Positions 1 through 8,600 are shown, counted from the stretch's first letter. The stretch: DNA of 64,000 nt from Xylanibacter ruminicola (GCF_900142525.1 NZ_FRBD01000001.1:1-64000), one strand, 5' to 3'. Made by a program: numbers and translations. The notes: a model not told the origin generated them from the letters alone.

Positions 1-39
1 TTAAATCTAGAAATTGCGCAAGTTAAATCTAGCAATTGC
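1..39. repeat. Two direct 17-bp repeats at a 22-bp interval
   Basis: A 17-bp unit starting TTAAATCTAG and ending AATTGC occurs at 1-17 and 23-39 with one mismatch. The 22-bp spacing is about two helical turns, which would suit a protein bound twice on one face of the DNA upstream of the HU-like gene. More copies may lie before the window. The operator role is inference. Confidence 0.5.
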
Positions 40-90
40 AAACATTAATAGTGACCGTAGAAGTGATAAACAGGCGACAAAGAGAGAACC

Positions 91-147
91 ATGAAATTAT
101 TAAACATTCTTGGCAGAGCCAAGCGGCAAAGCCGAGCAAACCATTAA
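91..147 (+). CDS. Possible 18-codon leader ORF before the HU-like gene
   Basis: A short frame opens with ATG at 91 after a purine-rich GAGAGAA and stops at 145-147, 12 nt before the HU-like gene. The peptide is basic (MKLLNILGRAKRQSRANH) and its DNA contains a small hairpin (CTTGGC-aga-GCCAAG, 109-123). It could be a leader peptide or chance. I recognise no family. Confidence 0.22.
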   Translation: MKLLNILGRAKRQSRANH

Positions 148-159
148 AAATTAAAAATT

Positions 160-660
160 ATGGCTATTAAAGTAATTGCACAGCGACGTGAAGTAAAACT
201 TGGTAAGAATCCTGGAATGAAGTTCGTGATGCGTCCCGATCTGTATTCGCCCATTCAGGAGAAGAAGGTATTCGCAGAGGCTGCTACCCACTCAGGTATC
301 TCTGCAGGTGTGATCAAGGCGGCTTGGGATGCTGCTGGCGAAGTGCTCCGCACGTGGGCTACCGAGGGTCACTCTATCCCCCTGCCTGGTCTGGGAACCA
401 TGCGCTTCGGCGTCCGCTCGAAGGCGGTTGAGAATCTGGAGGACGTGAAGACCAACCTGATCAGCGTGCGACGCATCATCTTTACTCCAAGCGTGGAGGT
501 GAAGGACGAGCTGAAGAATACCTCGATTCAGATTACCTGCCTGGATGAGGACGGCAAGGTTCTGAAGCGCGTAACCAGCGGCGACACAGGCGACATCGAG
601 GACACTGGTGGCGACGATGACGGCCCAACCGGCGGCCTCACTCCTAACCCAGGGGATTAA
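160..660 (+). CDS. HU-like (HU-HIG type) DNA-binding protein
   Basis: A 166-aa protein related to the HU/IHF fold. Residues 1-125 hold the variant HU-like domain typical of Bacteroidetes: a basic start, the helical part around residues 35-70 and a PLPGLGTMRFGV segment near residue 75. The last 30 residues are a low-complexity acidic Gly/Asp/Thr tail. Proteins of this type are usually encoded just before a 'smalltalk' peptide, and that is the order here. The physiological role is not established. An A/T-rich 7-bp repeat (attaaaa twice) lies directly before the ATG. Confidence 0.75.
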   Translation: MAIKVIAQRREVKLGKNPGMKFVMRPDLYSPIQEKKVFAEAATHSGISAGVIKAAWDAAGEVLRTWATEGHSIPLPGLGTMRFGVRSKAVENLEDVKTNLISVRRIIFTPSVEVKDELKNTSIQITCLDEDGKVLKRVTSGDTGDIEDTGGDDDGPTGGLTPNPGD

Positions 661-723
661 GTAATCGGGGGTACGGAGGTATCCCCGCTACCGAAATATT
701 AACCATTAAAACAAAAAACAACT

Positions 724-825
724 ATGACCAAGAAAGAAACCGCAAAATTCATCGTTCAGCTTATCGCATCGATAGCATCAGCCATCCTGACGGCACTGGG
801 AGCCACATCGTGCATGGGCATGTAG
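724..825 (+). CDS. Smalltalk-family small membrane peptide
   Basis: A 33-codon gene, ATG at 724 and TAG at 823-825, too short for usual ORF cut-offs. The peptide starts with a charged MTKKET, continues as one hydrophobic helix and ends in GATSCMGM. That layout matches the 'smalltalk protein' family, which accompanies HU-like genes in Bacteroides and Prevotella. A membrane or lipoprotein-like location is inferred from the helix and the Cys. Its function is unknown. Confidence 0.7.
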   Translation: MTKKETAKFIVQLIASIASAILTALGATSCMGM

Positions 826-848
826 GAAAAGCCTACAAACAAAAAAAA

Positions 849-884
849 GGGGAGCTTTAAATAAAAGGCCCCCCCATTTTTTTT
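849..884 (+). terminator. Intrinsic terminator after the smalltalk gene
   Basis: GGGG(ag)CTTT and AAAG(gc)CCCC form an imperfect stem followed by ATTTTTTTT. It ends the HU-like/smalltalk transcript and lies between it and the convergent ino1 gene. Confidence 0.65.
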
Positions 885-897
885 ATATGATGATAGT

Positions 898-2229
898 TTA
901 ATCTATCTCCTCATCAGGCTCGTAGCCGCCCATCTCGCGGATGGCATTCTTGAGCATGGTGTACTGCTGATAGAGGTTATTCACGGCCTCCTCGCCCTGA
1001 GTATAGTCGTGCATAGGCGACTTGAGGAAGAACGACAGGAAGCGCTGGGTGCCAAAGCGGCCTGCACGGGCTGCCAGATCGCTGAGCAAACAGAGGTCGA
1101 GGCACAATGGGGCAGCAAGGATACTGTCGCGGCACAGGAAGTTGATCTTGATCTGCATGGGATAGCCCATCCAACCAAAGATATCGATGTTGTCCCAACC
1201 CTCCTTGTTATCGTTGCGTGGGGGATAGTAGTTGATACGAACCTTGTGGTAGTACTGGGTGTCCTCGTCGTTGCCATGACCGTAGAGATCGGGCTGTACA
1301 TCGGGCTTCAGGATAGTCTCGAGGGTAGAGAGCTTGCTGACCTCCTTGGTGCGGAAGTTGGCAGGCTCGTCGAGCACCAGTCCGTCGCGATTACCCAGGA
1401 TATTGGTTGAGAACCATCCGCTCAGGCCCAGGCAACGGGTGCCGATGATGGGGGCGAAACCAGACTTAACGAGGGTCTGACCAGTCTTGAAGTCCTTACC
1501 AGCGATAGGCATTCTGGTCTGCTCGGCCAGCTGCCACATGGCAGGGATATCGACTGTGGTGTTAGGAGCACCCATAATGAAAGGAGCGCCCTCAGTGAGT
1601 GCTGCATAGGCGTAGCACATAGAAGGGGCGATATGCTCGCGATCGTCGGCCTTCATAGCGGCTTCGAGGTCGGTAAGCTGATAGTGAACCTGCTCGTTGA
1701 TGGGCACGTAGATCTCAGTAGATGCAGCCCAGAGCACAACCACGCGGTCGCAACCCTTCTGAGCCTTGAAATCGCGAATGTCCTGGCGCAGAGCCTCTAC
1801 CATCTGCCAACGGGTCAAACCCTGTTTCACATTGTCGCCATCCAGACGCTTGGCGTAGTTCTTGTCGAAAGCTGCAGGCATGGGAACAATCTGCTCCAGT
1901 TCTTCGCGAACGGGGTTGATATCCTTCTCCTTAAGCACTTCGGCATACATGGCTGCCTGATAAGCATTCTGGGGATAAACATCCCAGCAACCGAACACGA
2001 TGTCGTCGAGTTTAGCCAGGGGAACGATGTCGGCATAATGCAGATACTTAGCATCGGCACCACGGCCTACGCGCATCTTATCGTACTGGGTCATAGAGCC
2101 CACTGGCTTAGCCAATCCCTTACGCGCCATCAGCACACCTGTCATAAACGTGGTTGATACGGCTCCACAGCCAACCACCAAGATACCCAATTTGCCCTGG
2201 GCGGGGGCTACTTTACTTTGTTTCATCAC
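898..2229 (-). CDS. ino1: myo-inositol-3-phosphate synthase
   Basis: A 443-aa protein of the MIPS family, which converts glucose-6-phosphate to inositol-3-phosphate with enzyme-bound NAD. A Rossmann motif (GILVVGCGAVSTTF) is near residue 15. The conserved features of the central and C-terminal domain are visible, including APNTTVDIPAMWQLAEQ and the GKDFKTGQT lysine-rich loop with the basic catalytic side chains. In Bacteroides the homologue starts synthesis of inositol phospholipids and inositol sphingolipids. No other inositol-lipid genes are adjacent. It is transcribed on its own, from a -33/-7 pair at 2273-2304. Confidence 0.92.
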   Translation of the reverse strand: MMKQSKVAPAQGKLGILVVGCGAVSTTFMTGVLMARKGLAKPVGSMTQYDKMRVGRGADAKYLHYADIVPLAKLDDIVFGCWDVYPQNAYQAAMYAEVLKEKDINPVREELEQIVPMPAAFDKNYAKRLDGDNVKQGLTRWQMVEALRQDIRDFKAQKGCDRVVVLWAASTEIYVPINEQVHYQLTDLEAAMKADDREHIAPSMCYAYAALTEGAPFIMGAPNTTVDIPAMWQLAEQTRMPIAGKDFKTGQTLVKSGFAPIIGTRCLGLSGWFSTNILGNRDGLVLDEPANFRTKEVSKLSTLETILKPDVQPDLYGHGNDEDTQYYHKVRINYYPPRNDNKEGWDNIDIFGWMGYPMQIKINFLCRDSILAAPLCLDLCLLSDLAARAGRFGTQRFLSFFLKSPMHDYTQGEEAVNNLYQQYTMLKNAIREMGGYEPDEEID

Positions 2230-2272
2230 TTAGCTTAGTTGATTGTACATTTCTTAAATAATAAAAAGTGTG

Positions 2273-2304
2273 CAAAGATGCGAATAATTATTGGAATAAA
2301 CAAA
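2273..2304 (-). promoter_or_regulatory. Predicted ino1 promoter
   Basis: Read on the minus strand, TTTG (2301-2304) and CATCTTTG (2273-2280) are 20 nt apart, the Bacteroidetes sigma-A arrangement. The -7 box has C instead of T at its first base. Confidence 0.45.
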
Positions 2305-2365
2305 GAAAACTTGAAAAATCTGCAAAGTTTTATTGATTTATTACGTAAATTAGAAAAAAATACAT

Positions 2366-2373
2366 TAATTTTG
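2366..2373 (+). promoter_or_regulatory. Predicted -7 box of the BtuB-like receptor gene
   Basis: TAATTTTG fits TAnnTTTG and lies 31 nt before the ATG at 2405. No clear TTTG is present 20 nt upstream. Confidence 0.45.
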
Positions 2374-2404
2374 CATTCGATTTTTTTTAGGAAACAAAAT
2401 TATT

Positions 2405-4534
2405 ATGTACAAACCAACATTCAACATGAAGCGCCAACGCCTGGTGTTCCGTCATTTCGGAAACAAGGGCTACTCGCTCTTCAGCTGTCTGGGCCGCGAG
2501 GTGGTGTGCAGTGTGCTATCAGTAGCCACACTGACCTACGCATCGGCCGAAAGCGTGAGCACGAAACCAGTGGTTTCCGACTCCGTTTCGACGACAACTG
2601 CACGCGAGATGATGCTCGATGAAGTCAGCGTGACTGGATCGAGGGCGCCACTGACCAAGAGTCAGGCTGCGAGAATGGTAACTGTACTGGATCGCCAGGA
2701 TATTGCGCAGGCGCCAGTACAAAGTGTTAACGACTTGCTGAAATACGCTGTAGGCGTAGATGTGCGACAAAGGGGACCCATTGGCGCCCAGACCGACATC
2801 TCGATACGCGGAGGTACGCAAGACCAGATTATCCTACTGCTGAACGGCATCAACATCTGCGACCCACAGACGGGCCACAATGCCATGGATCTGCCTGTAG
2901 ACCTGAACGACATCGTTCGCATAGAGGTGATTGAGGGCCCTGCAGGCCGCATCTACGGCAGTTCGAGCCTGGTGGGAGCAGTGAACATTGTGACAAGATC
3001 TGGCAATTTCGGTGGTACGGAGGTACGGGAGTACGAGGGTACGAGAAATGACTGTGCACAGATACATGCCGAGATTGGATCGTATGGATATGGCAATGTG
3101 GGATTCAGGTATGCTCGCACCACCGCCATCACCCTTCCTCCTTCCTCGAAAATCACCCAATCACTTTCCGCGAATTACTCGCGAAGCGATGGCTACTCGC
3201 GATGCAAGGCAGGAACGCTGAACACAGACTACAGCGGCGCCAAGGGCTTTTATCAAGGGCAGTATGAGGACGAGCAACTACGCCTGAACTGGCATCTGGG
3301 CATAGCCGATAAAGGCTGGGGCAGCGGCACCTTCTACGCCACACCCAAATGGCAGGCCGACAACCAGTATGAGCACACCACCAAGCTTTACTCGGCCATA
3401 CAGGGCGAGACCAAGCGAGGCCGACTGCACTTTGCGCCAAGCATCTATTGGAATCAGAACCGCGACCGCTACGAGGGCTATCGTGGCGAACCAGAGAAGA
3501 TGAAGTACAACTACAATCGTACTGACGTCTACGGGGTGAGCATGAATGCCTACTTCGACTGGAAAGCAGGCCGCACAGCCTTTGGAGCAGAGATAAGAAA
3601 CGAAGACCTGGTGAGCGGCAACCTGGGCGAGCCTCTGAGTCAGACGCACCATATAGCTGGTACTGATCGCGACTACACGCTGGGCGTAAATCGCACCAAC
3701 ATCAGCGGCTATCTGGAGCACAACCTGCTGCTGAAGAATCTCACCATATCAGCAGGACTGGTAGCAGTCAAGAACACATGGAGCAACATGAACATGACTG
3801 TTTATCCAGGCATCGACATCAGCTACCGCCCCACCCCAAGCTGGAAACTGCATGCAGCCATCAACACATCGCTACGCATGCCATCGTTTACAGAGATGTA
3901 CTACAAGCTGCAGGGCTACAAGGCCGACCCACACCTGAAGCCAGAGGAAATGACGGCCATCGAAGCTGGTGGCAGCTACACTAGGGGGAACCTTAGTGTA
4001 GGCGCCACAGCCTGGTATCACCACGGGCGAAACATGATTGACTGGATTATGGACACATCGCTGGGCGATGATGCCGTATGGCAGAGCGTGAACCACGCCA
4101 AGGTGAATAGCATCGGATTCGAGGCCAATGCAAAGATGCAAGCCAAACTATTCACTAACCACTATTCACTATTCACTATCAGCTACAGCTATATCAACCA
4201 GAACAAGGAGCAAGAGGCTAACATCGTATCGCAGTATGCGCTGGAGTATCTGCGCCATAAGCTGATAGCCAATGCGCAAGTGCCCATTGTAGAGCACCTT
4301 CAGTTAGGACTGAACCTGCGCTGGCAGGATCGTGTGGGGCAGTACACCGACTTTAGCGGTGCCATACTGGATTACGAGCCTTATGCGCTGGTGGATGCAC
4401 GCCTAACCTGGCAACAGAATAGCTATAAGCTGTATCTGGAGGCGAACAATCTGCTGGATAAACGTTACGCCGATTTCGGCTTGGTAGAGCAACCAGGACG
4501 ATGGCTGATAGCAGGATTTAGCTTTAGGCTATAA
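2405..4534 (+). CDS. BtuB-like TonB-dependent outer-membrane receptor
   Basis: A 709-aa receptor. The N-terminus (residues 9-50, with FRHFGNKGYSLFSCLGREV) is the long signal-like leader shared by a set of Bacteroidetes BtuB-type receptors. The plug domain follows at about residues 75-200 (VNDLLKYAVGVDVRQRG, then IEVIEGPAGRIYGSSS), and then the 22-strand barrel ending in a C-terminal F-x-F-R-L. There is no carboxypeptidase-like domain, so it is not SusC type. The substrate is unknown; corrinoid or metal complexes are possible. Short tandem arrays are embedded in the coding sequence at 3015-3046, 3134-3147 and 4147-4181, probably in surface loops. ATG 2426 is an alternative start. Confidence 0.8.
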   Translation: MYKPTFNMKRQRLVFRHFGNKGYSLFSCLGREVVCSVLSVATLTYASAESVSTKPVVSDSVSTTTAREMMLDEVSVTGSRAPLTKSQAARMVTVLDRQDIAQAPVQSVNDLLKYAVGVDVRQRGPIGAQTDISIRGGTQDQIILLLNGINICDPQTGHNAMDLPVDLNDIVRIEVIEGPAGRIYGSSSLVGAVNIVTRSGNFGGTEVREYEGTRNDCAQIHAEIGSYGYGNVGFRYARTTAITLPPSSKITQSLSANYSRSDGYSRCKAGTLNTDYSGAKGFYQGQYEDEQLRLNWHLGIADKGWGSGTFYATPKWQADNQYEHTTKLYSAIQGETKRGRLHFAPSIYWNQNRDRYEGYRGEPEKMKYNYNRTDVYGVSMNAYFDWKAGRTAFGAEIRNEDLVSGNLGEPLSQTHHIAGTDRDYTLGVNRTNISGYLEHNLLLKNLTISAGLVAVKNTWSNMNMTVYPGIDISYRPTPSWKLHAAINTSLRMPSFTEMYYKLQGYKADPHLKPEEMTAIEAGGSYTRGNLSVGATAWYHHGRNMIDWIMDTSLGDDAVWQSVNHAKVNSIGFEANAKMQAKLFTNHYSLFTISYSYINQNKEQEANIVSQYALEYLRHKLIANAQVPIVEHLQLGLNLRWQDRVGQYTDFSGAILDYEPYALVDARLTWQQNSYKLYLEANNLLDKRYADFGLVEQPGRWLIAGFSFRL
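3015..3046 (+). repeat. 4 x 8-bp tandem array inside the receptor gene
   Basis: The units GTACGGAG, GTACGGGA, GTACGAGG and GTACGAGA follow one another. They encode a short charged stretch just after the plug domain. A related GGTACGGAGGTA occurs in the intergenic DNA near 670. Confidence 0.75.
4147..4181 (+). repeat. 5 x 7-bp ACTATTC array inside the receptor gene
   Basis: ACTATTC, ACTAACC, ACTATTC, ACTATTC and ACTATCA stand in tandem and encode part of a barrel loop or strand (FTNHYSLFTIS). The same heptamer makes up the intergenic array at 10518-10545. Confidence 0.8.
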
Positions 4535-4556
4535 GCCCTTGATCAGACCACCTGAA

Positions 4557-4580
4557 CTCCCCTCCTCCTGGGAGGAGGGG
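4557..4580. terminator. GC-rich palindrome between convergent genes
   Basis: CCCCTCCTC (4559-4567) and GAGGAGGGG (4572-4580) form a perfect 9-bp stem with a 4-nt loop, just after the receptor stop codon. No T-run follows. The same 9-bp arms recur at 37848-37869. Confidence 0.5.
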
Positions 4581-4615
4581 AATACCCCACCCCCTGAGTA
4601 GGGAGAATAATACCC

Positions 4616-4647
4616 CACAAAAAAGTCTCCCCCTGAGTAGGGGGAGA
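4616..4647 (-). terminator. Intrinsic terminator of dnaA
   Basis: On the minus strand a 7-bp stem CTCCCCC/GGGGGAG (4627-4646) is followed by ACTTTTTTG, 27 nt after the dnaA stop codon. Confidence 0.7.
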
Positions 4648-4673
4648 TAGAGGGGGTCTGAGCAAAGGATTGC

Positions 4674-6095
4674 TTATTGTTTCAACTTGAAAGAATTCTC
4701 AATAGAACTGAGCTCGGCCATGAAGCCCTTATCAATCTTCAAACGCTTCTCGATGGTGTTACAGCTATGGATAACTGTTGAGTGATCGCGACCACCAATG
4801 AGCTGACCAATACGTGATGCAGGCATCTTGGTGTGCTTCTGAGCCAGGTACATGGCAATCTGACGTGCCTGAACATAATCGCGCTTGCGACTCTTGCTGA
4901 ACACATTCTGCTGATTGACACCATAGTGCTTGCAAACCTTCTCGACAATATCGTCGATGGTGAGCGGATGATTATCCACCTTTACAGCACGCTTGATGAC
5001 ACGCTCGGCCAAACGCATATCGATATTAGAATTATAGACGATAGAATATGCCATGAGCGAGTTAACCACGCCTTCAAGATCGCGCACGCTGCCATTAGCA
5101 GTCTCAGCAATAAACTCGATGACATCAGCAGGAATCTTCAGTCCGTCGCGCTTACACTTGGCGCTCAGAATGTCGACACACAACTGGGGGTTGGGCTTCT
5201 CCAACTCAGCTATCAGTCCACAGGCAAAACGAGTGAGCAAGCGGTCCTTGACGCCTGTAAGATCAACAGGAGGACGGTCGCTGGCCAGAATAATCTGCTT
5301 GCCCATGCGGAACAGATGATCGAAGATGTGGAAGAAGGTATCGAGTGTCTTGGGAGAGTTCACCCACTCCTGAATATCGTCAACAATCAACAGATCGATA
5401 CTCTGATAGAAGTTGATGAAATCGTTTGTGGTATTCTGACGTACAGAATCAGTAAACTGAACCTGGAACAGACGGGCGCTAACATAGAGCACACGCTTCT
5501 GCGGATAGGTCTCACAACACTTCAGTCCGATGGCATTGATAAGGTGGGTTTTACCACAACCTGACGGGCCATAGACAAAGAAGGGGTTGAAGGTAGTCTT
5601 ACCTGGATGCTCAGCGATAGAGAGACCAACGGTGCGAGGCAGCTTGTTAGAAGCACCCTCGATGTAATTGTTGAAACTCTTCTTAGGATCGAGCTGGGGG
5701 TTGAGCTGCTGCTGGCGTGGAGCATCGAGCATGCTTGGCGACTTGTTGATGTTCTGGCGAACAGGAACAGTCTCGATACTTGGGCCATCGCTCTCTACAT
5801 CAGTAGTTATATCGCGGCCTTGACCCTGCTGGGCCTTTACCTCAACGATTCTGTAGTTTAGCTTGACGCTAGTTCCAAACACTCGCGCGAGTACCTTACT
5901 TAATAATCCAACGTAGTGCTGCTCCAGGTATTCGAACACGTACATACTGGGAAGCTGCAACAAAAGAGTGTGCTGCGCCTCAGAGTACGACTCGAAGACA
6001 ATTGGTGCAAACCACGTTTTAAACTGCTGCTCTGTTACGTTAGCTCGGATCAGACGAAGGCAGTCGTCCCAGAGCGCCTGATGATTATTATTCAT
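4674..6095 (-). CDS. dnaA: Chromosomal replication initiator DnaA
   Basis: A 473-aa DnaA with all domains. Domain I covers residues 1-85, the linker about 86-140, and the AAA+ domain has Walker A GPSGCGKT at 176-183 and Walker B LLIVDDIQ. The C-terminal DNA-binding domain carries the DnaA signature GGRDHSTVIHS near residue 434. It binds DnaA boxes and opens oriC. It has its own promoter (6167-6198) and terminator (4616-4647). No dnaN, gyrB or box cluster is adjacent, so the window is not obviously the origin. Confidence 0.97.
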   Translation of the reverse strand: MNNNHQALWDDCLRLIRANVTEQQFKTWFAPIVFESYSEAQHTLLLQLPSMYVFEYLEQHYVGLLSKVLARVFGTSVKLNYRIVEVKAQQGQGRDITTDVESDGPSIETVPVRQNINKSPSMLDAPRQQQLNPQLDPKKSFNNYIEGASNKLPRTVGLSIAEHPGKTTFNPFFVYGPSGCGKTHLINAIGLKCCETYPQKRVLYVSARLFQVQFTDSVRQNTTNDFINFYQSIDLLIVDDIQEWVNSPKTLDTFFHIFDHLFRMGKQIILASDRPPVDLTGVKDRLLTRFACGLIAELEKPNPQLCVDILSAKCKRDGLKIPADVIEFIAETANGSVRDLEGVVNSLMAYSIVYNSNIDMRLAERVIKRAVKVDNHPLTIDDIVEKVCKHYGVNQQNVFSKSRKRDYVQARQIAMYLAQKHTKMPASRIGQLIGGRDHSTVIHSCNTIEKRLKIDKGFMAELSSIENSFKLKQ

Positions 6096-6166
6096 TTGGC
6101 GAATGTTACTTTTTTATTAAAATTACTGATACAAGACTTAGGCTTGTAGAGTTGATAAATGTGGTG

Positions 6167-6198
6167 CAAAGGTAATACATTTTTTGGTAACTTGCAAA
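6167..6198 (-). promoter_or_regulatory. Predicted dnaA promoter
   Basis: On the minus strand TTTG (6195-6198) and TACCTTTG (6167-6174) are exactly 20 nt apart, a textbook Bacteroidetes -33/-7 pair. The predicted leader is about 65 nt. Confidence 0.7.
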
Positions 6199-6411
6199 TG
6201 GGGAATATCGACCTACGTGTAGTCAGATTTTTGTAACTCACTATAAGTGTGCAGGTTACAGCGTTTCACATCAAAATGCCCCAAATACAGCTATTGCAGA
6301 ATTACTTTTCTCTGTATTTCAGGTTGTTACACAACCAAACAACACATTTTAACAGATGAATCCTCAGAGTTTATCCGAGGATTTTTTCTGCTTATTTAGA
6401 CAAAATTTAAA
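6199..6411. other. Gene-free stretch with a plus-strand hairpin terminator
   Basis: No gene is visible. AATCCTC (6359-6365) pairs with GAGGATT (6377-6383), followed by TTTT, which would terminate plus-strand transcription although no plus-strand gene precedes it. A second small hairpin, GGTTGT-tac-ACAACC, lies near 6323-6337. A weak -7-like GATTTTTG is at 6226-6233. The stretch could encode a small plus-strand RNA of about 150 nt; that is inference. Confidence 0.3.
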
Positions 6412-7314
6412 TTACTTATCTTTCTTTCCAAAAACCGAAAAATGTACATAACGCTTTGGATGCGACTTCAGATCGATCATCAGCGAGTCGGCATGCATCA
6501 TGGTAGAATTCAGGTTATTATACAATCCTGGATCGCGCATCAGCAGTCCTAATGTACCCTCCTTGCTATTGAGCGTAGCCGTCATCTGCTCAACATTCTT
6601 CAGCGTGGTGTTAACGCTGTTCATGGTGGCAGCCAGGTCGAGCTCATTCAGATTCTTGGTAATCTGGTTGGTATTGGCCAGCACACCATCGGCATTCTTC
6701 AGCATCTGTGGCATCTGACGATTCAGCTGAGCCGTGAGCTGACTGAGATCCTGTGAAGTGCGATTCAAGTTAGCTGTAATCTGGTCGACATTATGCAGCG
6801 AACTGGCAATGGCAGGATCAGCCAGCAAGGTGTTGACACTGGCCAGGATAGAATCGAGCTTAGGCAGCATCTGCTGGATAGTTGGAATCATATCGGCAGC
6901 CTTGCCCATAGCGCCTAACTGGTGACCACCTGAAATGGTATCGCCAGGAGCCACCATGCCATCAGTAACGTTTCCAAGAACAAGCTGCACCTTGACATTA
7001 CCCATCAGGTCGGTAGAAATCTCAGCACGGCTGCCCTTTGGCACCTGCATATCCTTATCTACACCAATAGTGGCAACTATCTCGCCTGTGTTGCTATAAT
7101 CGAAATCTATGCCTTCTACCACACCTACGCGATAGCCATTGGCAAAGATAGGACTGGCCACAGAGAGACCTGTTACATCCTGGAACTTAACGTAGTATCT
7201 GTTGTCGGTAGAAAACAGCGTCATTCCCTTTAAGAACTGCAAACCAAAGTAGAGTACTATAATACCTACTACAGCCACAAGGGCAATCTGGATTTCTTTC
7301 GAGAACCTCTTCAT
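6412..7314 (-). CDS. MlaD-family (MCE domain) lipid transport protein
   Basis: A 300-aa protein. One N-terminal membrane helix (about residues 9-28) is followed by a single MCE domain (about 38-115, with YRVGVVEGIDF). The rest is a helical periplasmic region with repeated Asn/Leu-rich heptads (NLNRTSQDLSQLTAQLN) likely to form a coiled coil. MCE proteins of this kind hand phospholipids between the inner and outer membranes with an ABC transporter. The permease and ATPase are not in this window. It starts 5 nt after the amidase stop codon, so the two are probably co-transcribed. Confidence 0.85.
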   Translation of the reverse strand: MKRFSKEIQIALVAVVGIIVLYFGLQFLKGMTLFSTDNRYYVKFQDVTGLSVASPIFANGYRVGVVEGIDFDYSNTGEIVATIGVDKDMQVPKGSRAEISTDLMGNVKVQLVLGNVTDGMVAPGDTISGGHQLGAMGKAADMIPTIQQMLPKLDSILASVNTLLADPAIASSLHNVDQITANLNRTSQDLSQLTAQLNRQMPQMLKNADGVLANTNQITKNLNELDLAATMNSVNTTLKNVEQMTATLNSKEGTLGLLMRDPGLYNNLNSTMMHADSLMIDLKSHPKRYVHFSVFGKKDK

Positions 7315-7319
7315 ATCTA

Positions 7320-8570
7320 TTATTTCTTTGATTTAAACTCACGTATTGCTGCATTCACGTCTACACGCTTGCCGCCTTTAAAGGCGATGATAAAGGCCTC
7401 AGGAATCTTCTGAGCCACCTCTTTGCGCAGACGATAAATTTCATTATAATTTGTTGACGAACCAACTGTGTACTTGTACATACCACCATCCTGATAGTAT
7501 TCTACATCGCTCAGGCCCTTGAATCGTGCATGGCCAGCCTTGAGCTTAGATGAGCTCGACAAAATCTGAACCTTGAACACAGGTGCATCATCAGCCGCAG
7601 CCTGCTCAGACTTTGAAGGCTTAGCTGGTTCAGGCTGAGGAGAAACCACCTCAGGCGCTGGCTCTGGTTCAGGAGCAGATACTAACTTAACCTCGATAGG
7701 CTCTACCTTTGTTTCAGTAACAGGAACCTCAGGCACAGGATCGTCGATCTTCATATAAGGTATGGTGATGTTGCCACCATGACGCTTGCGATAATTAAGG
7801 AACGCATTAAACATGCCGCGAGCATAAAGATTCTCGGCACTGGCAGAGTTCATAAAATCCTCCTCATCGCGAGTTGAGATGAAGCCTAGCTCCAGAAGGG
7901 CGCCTGGCATAGACGAAAGGCGGAGTACAGCCAGATTATCCTGCTGCGCACCCATATCCTGTCTGCCAGTGGCTTGGCACACGTACTTCTGCATATATTT
8001 GGCAAGCTCAACGCTATTCTCCATGTTCTTATCCTGAACAAACTCGAACATGATGTTGCTCTCAGTCGAGTTGGGGTCATAGCCCTGATAAGTCTGCTTA
8101 TAGTCCTTCTCAAGGAAGATAACAGAGTTTTCGCGCTTGGCCACCTCAAGATTCTGAAGCACACCAGTCTGTTTGCCTGTACGCTTACTGGTGCCCAGCG
8201 TATAGGTTTGGAATCCACGCGCCACCCTACCCTTTGGCAAGGCATTGATGTGGATAGAGATAAACAAATCGGCCTTGGCCTGATTGGCAATCTCAGCACG
8301 ACGATACAACTCTACGAATTTATCAGTTTTACGTGTATATACCACTTTCACATCTGGGCAGTTCTGCTCAACCAGTCGTCCGAAGGCAAGTGCAAACTTA
8401 AGTGTCAGGTTCTTCTCTTTCGAAATAGAACCCACAGCACCTGTATCGTGGCCACCATGACCAGCATCAACCACCAAAGTAAAAGTATTCTTATTAGCTG
8501 CATGAAGCATCGCCGCCCCACACAACATCAAAACGCCTAATATATATCTTAACCTAATCAAAACTATCAA
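7320..8570 (-). CDS. N-acetylmuramoyl-L-alanine amidase with SPOR-like tail
   Basis: A 416-aa exported amidase that cleaves the bond between MurNAc and the stem peptide. The hydrophobic leader (LRYILGVLMLCGAAMLHAA) is followed by the Amidase_3 domain with zinc-binding DAGHGGHDTGA near residue 37, ISIHINA in the middle, and the catalytic Glu of LLELGFIS. A Pro/Glu-rich linker (about 275-325) leads to a SPOR-like domain that should bind denuded glycan at the septum. No ATG precedes the signal peptide: the best start is TTG at 8570, inside a heptamer array shared with the end of folB. TTG at 8561 is an alternative. Confidence 0.88.
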   Translation of the reverse strand: MIVLIRLRYILGVLMLCGAAMLHAANKNTFTLVVDAGHGGHDTGAVGSISKEKNLTLKFALAFGRLVEQNCPDVKVVYTRKTDKFVELYRRAEIANQAKADLFISIHINALPKGRVARGFQTYTLGTSKRTGKQTGVLQNLEVAKRENSVIFLEKDYKQTYQGYDPNSTESNIMFEFVQDKNMENSVELAKYMQKYVCQATGRQDMGAQQDNLAVLRLSSMPGALLELGFISTRDEEDFMNSASAENLYARGMFNAFLNYRKRHGGNITIPYMKIDDPVPEVPVTETKVEPIEVKLVSAPEPEPAPEVVSPQPEPAKPSKSEQAAADDAPVFKVQILSSSSKLKAGHARFKGLSDVEYYQDGGMYKYTVGSSTNYNEIYRLRKEVAQKIPEAFIIAFKGGKRVDVNAAIREFKSKK

Positions 8571-8600
8571 TTATCAATTATCAACTATCAATTATCAACT
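8567..8600. repeat. Heptamer array joining folB and the amidase gene
   Basis: On the minus strand the unit TTGATAA/TTGATAG repeats about five times. The array encodes the last residues and the stop codon of FolB and supplies the TTG start of the amidase gene. Confidence 0.75.

Noticed and set aside
1633..2157. Plus-strand open frame opposite ino1
   Set aside because: Shadow of the highly conserved minus-strand gene; no recognisable domain.
4833..5564. Long plus-strand open frame opposite dnaA
   Set aside because: It lies wholly inside dnaA, has no family resemblance and no promoter; an antisense artefact of codon bias.
4674..6411. Chromosomal origin next to dnaA
   Set aside because: No cluster of TTATCCACA boxes, dnaN or gyrB is visible; dnaA is often away from oriC in Bacteroidota.
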